NCBI GenBank assembly: GCA_002751075.1
Contig: NAOQ01000482.1
Coordinates: 35,427 to 56,669 of the forward strand
Origin: Ichthyophonus hoferi
Lineage: Eukaryota; Opisthokonta; Ichthyosporea; Ichthyophonida; Ichthyophonidae
DNA length: 21,243 bases
Direction of reading: 5' to 3'
Within the stretch, counting starts at the first letter, position 1. The number at the start of each line of letters is the position of its first letter. This document shows, piece by piece, positions 1 to 11,267 of this stretch. The position numbers were made by a program, and so were the translations under genes. The notes below the pieces were generated by a model that saw nothing but the letters and a program-made list of their open reading frames with translations, had not been told where the DNA came from and did not search any database.

Positions 1-1197
1 AAAAGGTATAGGAATGCTGAATACAATATCCTACTGGTAAATATTATGTTAATGAGCCAAAAAATTACAGCGCCAATATCGAGTATTTATTACTTATTAT
101 TTTATTATTGATATATTTGTTTTTTAAGATATAAAGAAAATTATCTATCACGGCTAATTTTCTAATTTTCTAAATAGCTGCTCGTAAATATCACCCGCAT
201 AGACTGAGGCCCTATTCAAATTAAACTACTAATATTAACTAGACTACAATTTTTGAGCTAATAAAAATTATACTAAACACAGTTTTGGTTCGGGCTCACT
301 TTCATATACATACTGTTTATTGAATTTAAGATTAACCAACAGGATTACACATAAGGCACGCGTTTACCCTTGACTGATTATAAAATATCACAATTAATCT
401 TACCACACACTAGAATAATGTAGATGTGACATGATCTTTCGTAATTAGCCTACAGGGAATTGTTGACAATTGTTCTTGCATTATTTTCAATGCATTCATT
501 AAATATATATTTATTATTCCCAAGCTATGAACGTGATAGGAATACTCTGGGATATATTGCGGTATAGGGAAACAATTATTAATATCACATTGATTGCTGA
601 TTGAGTCATTCTGGGTTAACTGTAGCTATATTATTAATATTATTATTATTAGTTCTACCATGAAAATCTAAACGGCAAAACGTGGAAAGAAAATACGCCA
701 CCAGAGCATAGTCACTAGATCTGACAATACAACAGTATAATATAGTATACCATATAATATTATAGTATACCACAGGGGTATCAATATTTCATCTAGCCAG
801 GATCATTATCTATTTTAAGTAAAGCATATATAGGCCACCAATCATGTAAATGCATTGTAAATACCAGTAGGATATGTATAGTAAGTAATTCCTAGGTAGG
901 TGGGCTGGTATGGGTTAGGAGGGATATATAAGTAAGTAGATTCACACTATCCTGTAATAGATTGGGGTTAGGAAATTTAAATATATATATATTATGTAAA
1001 TGAATTATGAGTCAAACCTTTCACATAGGGATGTTACAGTGATATATATATATATTCCTTCTCTATACAAATATATCTTTTTAATGTAATGAAATATATT
1101 AACATGTGTAATTTATTTATATACAATTGCTTCATGAGCCTGAGCCAAGCAAGATTAGCCGTAGAACCCAACGAGACCGTTGTCTTATGACGTCATA
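1..1197. other. Intergenic AT-rich DNA, no supported gene
   Basis: No exon-like stretch with a recognisable protein is seen on either strand. The DNA is AT-rich with short TA runs (about 978-992 and 1043-1055). Two small items stand out near the right end: an 18-codon plus-strand reading frame at 1133-1189 that is richer in GC than its surroundings, and a perfect TGACGTCA palindrome at 1188-1195. Neither is enough to call a gene. Confidence 0.6.
1188..1195. promoter_or_regulatory. Perfect CRE palindrome TGACGTCA
   Basis: The 8-base palindrome TGACGTCA matches the full cAMP-response-element consensus bound by CREB/ATF bZIP factors in animals. It lies in a small GC-richer island downstream of the CCS gene, about 270 bp past its stop codon. 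With no transcription start visible nearby its function is unknown, and a chance occurrence is possible. Confidence 0.25.
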
Positions 1198-1329
1198 GCA
1201 CCATGCACTATACTATACACTCATGTTAGGAATATCAGAATATTTTAATTAATTAAATACTAAAATGTGGCACGATACAGTACATTATACTATACACATG
1301 CTAATAATATTACAGTATTTTATTTAATT
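1198..1329. repeat. Two tandem copies of a ~57-60 bp unit downstream of CCS
   Basis: The segments 1198-1254 and 1270-1329 align along their length. Both start with GCAC or GCAC-like sequence, share the core TATACTATACAC, and end in TATTTTAATTAATT or a close variant. On the minus strand they correspond to the 3' flank that follows the duplicated CCS terminal exon, so the flank seems to have been copied again after the exon duplication. Confidence 0.6.
1319..1324 (-). terminator. Candidate poly(A) signal of CCS
   Basis: The minus strand reads AATAAA here, 137 bases past the CCS stop codon. If this signal is used, the CCS 3' UTR contains the relic copy of its own last exon. AATAAA occurs often by chance in DNA this AT-rich, so the call is tentative. 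Confidence 0.3.
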
Positions 1330-1392
1330 GAAGTTAATGGCGGGTTCATTGTTTTCCCACACAGCCTCTCTTATACCTCCACAGAAGGGATG
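1324..1392 (-). pseudogene. Diverged duplicate of the CCS terminal exon
   Basis: The minus strand carries 69 bases that align without gaps to the last 69 bases of the real CCS exon 8 (1461-1529), including the stop codon. The translation HPFCGG...VWENNEPAINFN* shares 11 of 22 residues with HTFCGC...[12 protein letters not shown]. The second cysteine of the copper-binding CxC motif is glycine here. Upstream the match continues for a short stretch (SC-I-I region) but about 30 bases are missing and no good splice acceptor in the right phase is present, so it is probably a non-coding relic of a tandem exon duplication. Use as an alternative last exon is not excluded. Confidence 0.7.
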
Positions 1393-1460
1393 CTGATCAC
1401 AATATTACAACTAATTAAAACTAGCATAACAAACTATACAATAATATTTTAAATAATTAA

Positions 1461-4412
1461 TTAATTAAAGTTAACAGCAGTTTCATTCTCATCCCACATC
1501 GTCTTTCCCGTACATCCACAGAAGGTATGATGATTTTGAAATACGCCAGCTGACCGGGCAATAATACCACAACTAAGACCAACTGCATAGAGAAAAATAA
1601 GAGTATTACATGGGTTAGTATCGTAAGAAAGGGATATATATATATACAGCATCATACAATATTATAATTTTATATTATATAGTATAAGATAATATGACAT
1701 ATATATCTACAATAGACTAATTATAATTAACTCTTTCTCTATACATACATCACATTATAAAACTCAATGGTAATACAACGAAGAACGACTGTAGAAAGAG
1801 TAAGCCAGAATATTACATAGATAAGTATAGTAAATGAGGGGTATATATATAATATCATACTGTATCATCATGCTGTATCATGTATAAGATAATATAATTT
1901 ATACTATAACTAGTTCTTTCTCTATAACTACATCTCATCATATATCTATGCAATACTATACCATACACTATATACTATAAACTATACTCTATATATTATA
2001 TCTACCCTATATTACAATAATTTCCTTTCTCTATACATACCTCCTGAACTACCATTTATAGCACTCTCAGGGTTGGCAGTCAATCCAAAATCATCTTCCT
2101 TTTCATGTATAACCATAGATCGACCAATAATATCATTCACACGCACCAGATTATCCTGTATAAATAATATTCAATGTTTGAATTTTTATATCTTTGTATA
2201 CGACAAAACAAAAGGATACCAATATGGGAAAGGGTTCTCATTGGAGGTGAGTATTGAGTGTAATGTAAAAATAAAATAAAATAAAATAAAATAAAGAAAT
2301 ATAATATAAAATAAAACCATATAAAATAACACCTAATGAAAACATCATGTCAGAGTTAGTTAATTTTTATACATAGAAGATAAAAATCGACCATTAGAAT
2401 AAAACAACCAAAACAATATAAAATAATATAGTAGACATACAGTGAATCGGAATTTTGCCTTCCCATTCTCATCGGCTAACACGTTGCCAAGGTCACCGAC
2501 ATGGCGCTCGGTGATTGATGATGAGCGAGAGCCGTGAATGACATTGGTTGGATTGTAATGGGGGCCACAGTTGAGACAGCTGAATAAGTTATTAAAATAT
2601 AATGTTGGGTTATTATTGGTAGGTATTATAAGTATATATATATATATATATATGACAGTATATGTGATGTAGTGAAAGCTTTGTGAAAAAATAGTTAAAG
2701 ATGATGGATAATATGAAATGGATAGAAGGGAAGGTATTAGGAGATATTGGTATACATACATATAGAGAGAAAGAAATAAGAATACGTATTAATATAAGTA
2801 AAGTAAGGTCTACAGTATTATACACAATTAAATACTCGACTGCATGTTATTATAATATAACATAAGATATGCTATTAATCGATAACGAGAGATTAATTAG
2901 CAATCGCATACTCAATTGGCTAGTGAGATAATCTAGTTGCTTTATAATTAGGACATAGAATAGACCATTAGATGGATAGAAAAACATAAATACGTAGCTA
3001 TGAAAGATAGAGTATATACAGATATACATACCCATTGGAGATGTCACCGTATTCGTGGATAGTCAGGCCATGAAGGCCTGGGGTTAATCCTGCCAGTCAT
3101 ATAGGGTAAGTGTAAATAGCCTTATCTGGCTATTATCCTACACCTGTATATACAAGAGATCCAAATGATGCTGCCAAAAATAAGATATTTTATATTATGT
3201 ATAGGTTGTGCAACTATTAATAGCTTTAGTAATAGTAATAATAATAGTAATAATAAAAACAATAGCAATAGTACCAATAACAATCGCTATAACAATAGTA
3301 ATAGTAATGCAGCAGTAGTAGTATTAGTAATAATAATAATAATACCACCAATCCAATCATAAATAATAAAACCCACTCCCCTCCAACTACATACCTGTAA
3401 TAGTTCCTTCAATCACACATTCTGATTCTTTGATCTGTAAAAAGCGAACCAATCCTTTGGTGTGCTTATCTGTGTCGAGAATACAAACGGCTGCTCCGAG
3501 ATCTTTTTCTGCATGAATGCAATAAGGTGAGCATCATTATATTGTAATACGGTATGATATGTGTCGATATATGTATGAGAAGAATAGGCATATAGAGGAC
3601 AAGATGGCATAGCAACGTGTCTATGTTTATCATGTATTATCATTATTATTGTTATTATTTTCTATTATTATTCGCACTATTATTCTTAATACTCTCACTA
3701 TTATTCTCATTATTATCTACTATACCTACCTGATCCAGACTGTCCTCTGACAATAACTGATCTACCAGTGTTCCCTAACGCATTCTTAATGACGGAGGAG
3801 GGTAGATTGGTGTCGACCAATACCTGCTTCTCAGCCAAGTCCACCTGCACCTCCCTCACACCTGAAGGGTAGAGTAGGATGAGAATATGATTTGAGATAA
3901 GATGAGAAAGGAGGGAGAGAAAGAGAGAAAGAGGGTAAAGGAGATGGATATCCACAATAGAACCTTGACATATAGCATATAGTTAGTGTGTATGTAATAC
4001 CTTGTATAGCGGTTAGTATGCCTTTAATATCATTGACACACGACTGGCAGGTCATCTCTACCGCTAACTCTATCTGGGGTTACTTGTTAGTGTTTATAGT
4101 ATATGTAGTATATAATATAGATGCTATATATACTCTGTCATATGCCATATATACATATACATACACATACATAATATATCATATATACATACACATACAT
4201 ATACATACTATACCATATATACATACACATACATACACATCCATTTATATATAACATTTAGGTTCTTCTTCTCCTTCTTTCCCTTTCTATATCTCGCATA
4301 CACTTTTACTATCCATTCATAACATCGGTAAAGGTATTTATAGTTGGGAGATAGTATACACCACCTTGGTGTATGGGGCCACAGGAGCGGCTGAATCATT
4401 GGTTGCAGTCAT
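1461..4412 (-). CDS. CCS: Copper chaperone for superoxide dismutase (CCS), 8 exons
   Basis: CCS loads copper into Cu/Zn superoxide dismutase and forms its disulfide in the cytosol. Exons (minus): 4412-4365, 4073-4001, 3861-3730, 3508-3395, 3089-3032, 2579-2441, 2155-2041, 1582-1461. All junctions are GT-AG and phases agree, giving 266 aa (human CCS 274). Domain I (about 17-82) is an Atx1-like fold with MTCQSC at 23-28. Domain II (about 86-236) is SOD1-like: the zinc ligands H149, H157, H168 and D171 are kept, as are H134 and H205 (SOD1 His48 and His120), but the SOD1 His46 position is Thr132 and the active-site Arg143 position appears to be Gly. Domain III has the CxC motif CGC at 248-250. 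A stop lies in frame upstream of the chosen ATG. The exon 1 donor could also lie 3 bases further on. Its intron 1 and intron 4 carry microsatellites. It is head to head with the S41-like gene. Confidence 0.93.
2262..2296. repeat. AAAAT microsatellite in a CCS intron
   Basis: A run of the pentamer AAAAT (read AAATAAAATA...) lies in the intron between CCS exons 6 and 7, followed by a further imperfect A/T-rich stretch. Confidence 0.75.
3215..3345. repeat. AAT/AGT trinucleotide repeat in a CCS intron
   Basis: Imperfect AAT, AGT and AAC triplets fill most of this stretch of the intron between CCS exons 4 and 5. The plus-strand frame through it gives an asparagine/serine-rich peptide, which is only the translation of the repeat. 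Confidence 0.75.
4130..4245. repeat. CATA/TATACA microsatellite in CCS intron 1
   Basis: Tandem CATA, TACA and TATA units alternate over about 115 bases in the first intron of CCS. The units are imperfect and mixed. Confidence 0.75.
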
Positions 4413-5705
4413 GATAGCGAGCAATGCAAACTCTATAAAGTACCTATACTATATATTTGTATATTTGTACTATACTCTTCACGTTTGTTTATTCTTCTAT
4501 ATAGAGTTTCTGGGCTCTACTAGAATGTCCTCTAAAATCGGCCAGATAAGTAGAACAAAAATACAAAACCCCCCTTGTTAATTATGCTACGCGATATAGG
4601 ACAACATAAAATAATATGGCATAAAGCTTTATAAAGTTTTATACAGCAATTCTAATTATAAAGTACTTTATATTATTTTTTACTAGCATTTAATAAAGTA
4701 TATATATTAATATAGAGTTTAAGAGTACAATTGATTTTAAATAAACTAATAAACCCCCCTAGATATTGTTCTGGCTATATTTACATTAATGTCTGCTGTA
4801 GGTAACTTTACTGATTGGTGTTTATCTTTCATGAAAAGATCGTATTAGACCAATTAATAAATATAACAATTAATTAATGAATTGATTAGTTGATAATCAG
4901 CGGCCTTGGAACAAATGGCTTTGTTATGGTTGTTAATATTGTAAATGCTAGTTTAGTATGGAAATATAGTAATTATATATATAATATAACAAAAAATATT
5001 TTAAAAATATTTTAAATATTATAAATAGTGTGTGTATTATAAACTCTGTTTAAACATATAGATCCTAATTTATTCGGTAGGTCTCGGGAATCATTCATGA
5101 GTACGTCATGCCAGCATTATAGATGTTGGGCAGGGTAATACGTAATATATACAATTGCGATAATCAGTTTAAGGAATTTTTCTATATTATTCTATAATAA
5201 AAGAGCATATATAATATAATTTAATATATAAAATAGTATAATATATCCTTAACCCAACCGCAATCCATATGTTATTAAAACAAATTAATCACGGTCATAA
5301 AAGTTATACTTAAAATCAATTGTCTAGACTATATAAAATTTAAAAGCTGCATTGGGACCAATAGAAATAAAAAGCCAGAGCGTCTAGGCAGCCAATAGTA
5401 TTGTCTATCGAAAAAGCATACAAGTTAATTCCTATTGACTCCCTGTATATAGGCTGATTATGATTGGTGATCTGTGTATGCTCATTGTCTTTTATCTTTC
5501 ATTTTATCTCGTAAACAATGGTCTCTTGAAAATAAAATATAAAAATTATAGTATTATATACTAGAATATAATACAATAGACCATACTATACTATAATATA
5601 ATAATACAGTATATTATATATAATGTAATAAAATATACAATAATACAATACTATACATCCTACCTAATAATACAAGTACAATATATATAGCTACAATCTT
5701 ACACT
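4413..5705. promoter_or_regulatory. Divergent intergenic region between CCS and the S41-like gene
   Basis: About 1.3 kb separates the two divergent start codons, with no coding signal. CCAAT boxes occur in both orientations: TGATTGGTG at 4812-4820 and 5461-5469, and CCAAT near 5359 and 5391. Both ATTGG copies are followed on the same strand by TTTATCTTTCAT (4821-4832 and 5491-5502), which contains an AGATAA GATA-type site on the other strand. A half CRE (ACGTCA) lies near 5103. A TATATATA stretch lies about 20 bases before the S41-like start codon. The region also has two C-runs (near 4568 and 4754) and TA-rich simple sequence at 5560-5700. Promoter roles are inferred from position only. Confidence 0.4.
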
Positions 5706-8700
5706 ATGGTCACTCGCCCTCTGCCCATCATAATAGCTACTTTACTATACACCATTGCCACTAGTTGTGGTGTCAATGACCCTTGTTGTTTTGACAGTTT
5801 GTATAAGCACCTAACCAAGGATGGGAGAGAGTTACGGTATAGTTCTATTGAATGGATGAAAACATGTTTCGAAGCATTACCTTATGGACAAAGAGAGAAA
5901 AGGATAAAAAATATAAATATAAAGGCGGTTAAGGCCGCATACGACACCTTTTATGCCTATAAGGTATTGACTATTTCATTTTTTTTTTGTTATTTTATTA
6001 TGCAAGTATTGTTATATTGTTACTAATATATATATATATACATATAGTATAGTAGCTTATTATTTTATTGTTTTACTTTACGTAGGGCTATGATGGGCAT
6101 TGTTTTCTTGTAAGATATTGTCCTTCTTTAAAGATTCTTGATAATTTTTTAAAGTATGCATGTATGTATGTTTATGTATATAGGTAGGTAGGGTGCGTGC
6201 GTGCGTAAGTAGATAGGTAAGTAGACAGTTATGTATGTATATATGTCTGTATGTATGTAAATAGGTGGGTAGGTAGGTAGTTGTTTCTCTCCAGTTAGGT
6301 TTAGTTGTGGTATTATTCTTAGTCAGTTACATTATCTTAATGTGTTATTAACGTACTGTTGGTGTATTATTATTTTACAAATAGCATACTGTTAGTATAC
6401 TATTCGTATATTATTAGTTGATTATTGGTTTATTTTTACTGTATTATTTCATGGTATATATTTTATGGCCTGCTAAGTAGATAGTGGTGGAATATAGTAT
6501 ACTACAATAGCGTATAATTTATAAATTTATTATTATATTGGATTATATTATATTGGATTAGATTAGATTAGATTAGATTATATCATATCATACTATATCA
6601 TACTATATCATATTATATCATGTATTGTACTACATTGTACTATATCATATCGCATCATACTATATCATATCATACTATACCACACTAGATCTAAACAGAT
6701 CATATACATTTATTATAGTATGATGGTATTTAGTTTTTTGTCTTTACAAATTAGGTATAAAGATAAAAGACTGCATTGGTTTAGATTCTAGTGATCTGCA
6801 TCAAAACTTTTTATATACGCATTTATGAATTTTAAATACTGCACAGATTGGCTGATAGACTATGTTAGATTATTTTTATATAAATGTACACACACGTAGG
6901 GTATACAGTAAGTTTTAAGTTATAAAGTCCTATACTAGTCTACGGTGCTATCTATAATTTAATATTTAATTGCAATAGAAATGGTAACCATAGTAACATG
7001 CCTATTTGACCTATTAGGACCTCGTGCTAGACACACATATACATGATAGCAACCCAGTACCCTACCAGACATTCCATCTGCAAGTAGATCTAGATCGCGA
7101 ATTCGCGACTCTTCTACACCAGGAATACACCAATGGAGCACAGATGCACTTTGATCTGGCTGCCTTAACCTATCGCCTTCGCGATCCGCACACTAATTAC
7201 CTCCCTCCATTGGCCGACACACTCAGCTATATACCGTCCTTTCACCTGGCTATAAATATGACATCAGAACACCAACCATATTACTATATTAGGGGTGCCA
7301 TGGAGATAGATAACGTCACGACCTATGACTTATACTTGGCCATATATGGTACCTTTTTACCTATTAATGAGCATATAGGGAAGGCCATTGTGCGAGTGAA
7401 CGGTGTTCCCGTGCAGGACTACTATACTAATCTGTTTGAGAGGATATGCTATATGAAGGACATGGGCGTGTGCTTCAACTGGTACCTCTCTAAGAATATC
7501 TTTAGGACTGTCGTGGAGGTTCCCACCATGCACAGGGTAGCCTATGAATTTAGCGATGGGCAAGTGATGAAGGTCTACCCGTATATAGGGAGATATGTGG
7601 AGATCAGGGGGAATATCACTGCACTCTATGATAGGCTGTATAGCCCTGTTATAGATCAACACAAGGATATTGTCATAGAGGATATTAAGACACTACTGGA
7701 TGACAAGAAGAGGGTCACTGCACAAGAGGTAGGAAGGAGAGGGAGAGGGAGGAAGGGATAAATGGTATATATATATATATATATATATATGTCTGGGTTT
7801 CTGCACATCTATCTTTATAACCCACCCTCTACGCTTACTATTATCATCTTCTTTATTACACATTCCTTGGCCATTGATGTTTACTCTACCTCCCTATATA
7901 CTTTATCTATATTAATAATATATGTGTTATAGTAGTAGTGCATACTACCTACCCCACCATCCCCCTTTGTGATTGGCACACCAAACCTTTGGTCGCCTAT
8001 ATATGGTTATTAGGCTTTATCTCTCATTCGTTTGTCTATGTATGACTGTATGCCTAGCTGTACTCCTACCAGATAAAAATACATCATGCTGAAAATTATA
8101 CTGTTATACTATTTTACTACTAACATACTATTATACTACCATACTATTATACTACTATACTATTATACTACTATATTATATTATACTATTATACTACCAT
8201 ATTATTATACTATTATACTATTATGCTATTAAAATACTATTCTATTAGACCACCATACTATTATACTATTATACTATTATGCTATTATACTATTATACTA
8301 TTAAAGTACTATCCTATTATACTACTAGACGATATTATACTATTATACTACCATACTATTATACTATTATATCTTCATACTATTATTAAACTATTACTTG
8401 CAAATTATAACATACTATCATAGCATTCTACTACAATACCATTATATACATATACACACACACTATACACGTACCCCTGCCTACCAACCGTCTATATTCT
8501 TCCTACTATCATACCATCATACTGCATTACCGTTATACTAACACTGCCACCATTATATATATATATATATCCATACACATACATACATATATCTATATAC
8601 ACTCTACAGGCTGCACTCTCTTTCAATCGTCTCTACCTTTCTTCCTACTCCTATGCCCCTGGTACCGACATCTACCTAGATTACTGTGACCCATCCAATA

Positions 8701-10929
8701 ATCTTTGCTTCCACGCTACCCGGCTAAACAATACTATGATATTAAATTTAAACACTTTTACTTTCACGCCAGAAGCTCTATTTGACTTTCTCTCTATAAT
8801 GGTAAAATCGGCCTATCATTTGGGACTTCATAATTTATTAATAGATGCTTCTAAAAATGGCGGAGGAGAGGTGGAGTCAGCAGTTGCTTTAGCAAGGTTG
8901 TTGGTGATTGGATGGGAGTCACGTGATGCACATGAACCATGTGTGGCCGTTGATTTTAGGAAGAGTAGGTTCTGGAATATGTGGGAGGAGGCATTTTATA
9001 GGTGGGTATATATATAGTGTATTATAGTATATTATAATATATGCTATAGTAGATCAGTAATGTACTCTATGATATAATAAATACTATTAATCTATGGTTT
9101 TACCAATCGTTCTGTCCCCCAACCTATATATGGCTAAGATATCATACATCATACATGTCATTCATTAACTTTATAGTGTCACTTACGCCAATGGTATCTC
9201 TTCTTTTTATTACCTCCAATCATACAGGAGTAAACCCTCTGTGAACACACCCTTTACACCAGTTGATATCGAGGCTTTAGGCTTATTAAGGAAGGCGTGT
9301 GTGGAAGAATTCGGTGAACACGCGGCTAAAATGAAATGTGAATGGCTAGAGGAGAAGTCAGTGACACGTGACATGTTACTAAATAAGGTTAAGGAACACT
9401 ATACACCACATGATGATGAGGTGTATGGACACGTGGGATGGTTTAGCACCGGTAATGACAGTGAGGTGATGCGGGTCAGAGGAGGGGTCAAAGGGCTGTA
9501 CATTCCCATCCACCATGATGACGATGACTGCTTCCAGGTGAGCATGGTTCAGTGCGGTGGTGTAACATACTATGTGGTATGGTTTGGTAATATATATGGT
9601 ATGGTATATGATATAGTATAGTATGGTATGGAATATGGTATAGTATATAGTATGGTATGATATGGCATGGTATATGGTATGGAATATGGTGTAGTATATG
9701 ATATGGTATAGTATATAGTATAGTATAATATATAGTATGGTATGATATGGCATAGTATATGGTATGGTATATGGTATGGTATGGTATAATGTAATATGGT
9801 ATGGTATAGTATGATATGGGATATAATATGGTATATGATATGGTATAGTATGTTATGGTATGGTATGGTATGGTATGTTACATTAGAGTATAATGTAATA
9901 TAAATAATATGATATCATATGGTGGTGCAGTGAAAACCAATCACTATACAATGTGCCAAAGAATGTCAATCATCTCTTTTTGTCTTTATCTTGCTCTCTT
10001 ACTAGTTATTTAAGTAATTCATTAAGAATTCAGTGGAAAATTTGCACTATTGTATTAATGCAATAATAATAAACCTTAATATTACTATATTTTAAAGGCC
10101 CAATTTGAAAAGCAACACAGTCCAATCAAACATGTTATATAAACGAGCATCACACGATATACACACATATATATAATACACATAGAGTGGACCTAACCTA
10201 CATTATTATTATTATTATTACTAGCCTTCCAAAGCCCTTGAAGCGCCAGCCGGGACGCCTTTTCACTTCAAAGATATTCGCATTGTTAGCGATGGCCAGT
10301 GTGGGTCCTCCTGCTCTCTCTTTGTTAGTACTATGTGGCTGCATAAAAAAGCCAAGATAATAACATATGGGGGCATATATGGTAAACCTCTTAATTTTGC
10401 CTCTTTTACTGGAGGTAATGTAGAGCGTGATCTGGATTTCTGGCGACGGACAGTATTTGGGGCTGTAGCTGGAGCTGTGGCCACTGGAAACTACACTGTA
10501 CTTGAACATTTGAAATCATTGACACTAGCATCTAAGGGAACATATGGGTTTACATGGCATGAAGCCTACTTTAAGGGACACAGAAAGATGGAGGATAACC
10601 CTTTACCCCGCGACTTCTATCTGATTCCCGGTGACTATCATATTAATGTATGGCCAACAGGCCAGGAGATAGGTCAGGAGGAGGCTATGAATGTGGTGTA
10701 TAAGATGACTGAGGAGGCTGTCTTTACAGACATACAGCCTGATTATATGTTAGAGGTAGAGTCCCCACAGGACCCCCATGGTTTAGAGACCTCCTTACTA
10801 GGGTATACTATTAATTCATGTGTCTTTATGGGATTGCTAATTGTGGTTGTGGCTACTACGTCTGTGTGTTTGTTAAGGAGGAGAAGGAGGGGATATCAAC
10901 CTATAGGAGAGAATGGTGTTATGATATGA
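5706..10929 (+). CDS. Membrane-anchored S41-type peptidase-like protein, 5 exons
   Basis: Exons: 5706-5963, 7018-7728, 8610-9001, 9177-9537, 10225-10929. All junctions are GT-AG with matching phase, giving 808 aa. Residues 1-20 look like a signal peptide (LPIIIATLLYTIA), followed by a Cys-rich start. The motif LRDPHTNY (139-147) resembles the RD-x-HT motif of tricorn/CPAF-like S41 enzymes, making H144 a candidate catalytic His. A PDZ-like stretch (GKAIVRVNGVPVQDYY) follows. LLIDASKNGGGEV (399-411) is the S41 core strand and glycine turn. DGQCGSSCSLF (597-607) matches the nucleophile loop, with Ser602 or Ser603 as candidate. Several N-x-T sequons fit an extracellular chain. Near the C-terminus a hydrophobic helix (FMGLLIVVVATTSVCLL) is followed by RRRRR and a short tail, so it is probably a type I membrane protein. 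A substrate cannot be named, and loss of activity is possible. The exon 2 start was chosen over a nearer acceptor because the longer version fits the phase and the family. Confidence 0.82.
6155..6280. repeat. GTAT/GGTA/GTGC tetranucleotide repeats in intron 1
   Basis: Blocks of TGTA, GGTA and GTGC units follow one another in the first intron of the S41-like gene. The units are short and imperfect. Confidence 0.7.
6532..6690. repeat. GATTA and ATCATACTAT repeats in intron 1
   Basis: A run of GATTA pentamers (about 6553-6579) leads into a longer imperfect array of a 10-base unit close to TATCATACTA, running to about 6690. Confidence 0.75.
8096..8400. repeat. TATTATACTAC minisatellite in intron 2
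   Basis: About 300 bases are built from TACTATTATACTAC-like units with few interruptions. The array occupies a third of the 0.9-kb intron 2 of the S41-like gene. The plus-strand open frame through it is only the repeat. Confidence 0.8.
9570..9895. repeat. TATGG/TATAG minisatellite in intron 4
   Basis: More than 300 bases of TATGGTATGG and TATAGTATGG units lie at the start of intron 4 of the S41-like gene, beginning shortly after the exon 4 donor. Open frames on either strand here are products of the repeat. Confidence 0.8.
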
Positions 10930-11030
10930 TATGGTATGATATAATAAGATAGATATAATAATGTTTTTCTTTCTACTATCCCTGTTGAGTCAGGCCATGT
11001 TTGCGGTCTAGTGCAAGATGTGCGTTTGAT

Positions 11031-11036
11031 AATAAA
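11031..11036 (+). terminator. Poly(A) signal AATAAA of the S41-like gene
   Basis: AATAAA occurs 102 bases after the stop codon at 10929. The next 60 bases include T-rich sequence (CTTTATTTCATTGG), as expected downstream of a cleavage site. Confidence 0.55.
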
Positions 11037-11199
11037 CGCTTTCTCAATCAGTATAGCTTTATTTCATTGGAACCGGTTGAGATTTATACCTTTTATGGCA
11101 ATATTCCTACCTCTCCATTGGTTGAAATCTACATATTAAGAAATAATATATGGATTAAACAGTTGTTTACCTATGATTATTGAAATATGAAAATAAGTC

Positions 11200-11267
11200 A
11201 TAAAGTATATATGCTATTAACCTTATGATTTCTATAGTATACAAGCTTATCATAGCATATACTTTAT
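11200..11267. repeat. Inverted repeat (ATAAAGTATATATGCTAT)
   Basis: The left arm 11200-11217 pairs with the right arm 11252-11267 over 16 base pairs with one 2-base bulge, leaving a loop of about 34 bases. It could be a tiny MITE remnant or a hairpin in the 3' region between two convergent genes. AT-rich sequence makes such pairing easier by chance. Confidence 0.5.

Noticed and set aside
7357-7662. 101-codon minus-strand frame
   Set aside because: Antisense shadow of exon 2 of the S41-like gene, whose plus-strand product has clear family features and sequons.
9379-9753. 124-codon minus-strand frame rich in Tyr, His and Ile
   Set aside because: It is a translation of the TATGG minisatellite in intron 4 running into the antisense of exon 4.
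10198-10509. Two overlapping minus-strand frames with basic residues
   Set aside because: Antisense to exon 5 of the S41-like gene, which contains the DGQCGSSCSLF loop in phase with exon 4.
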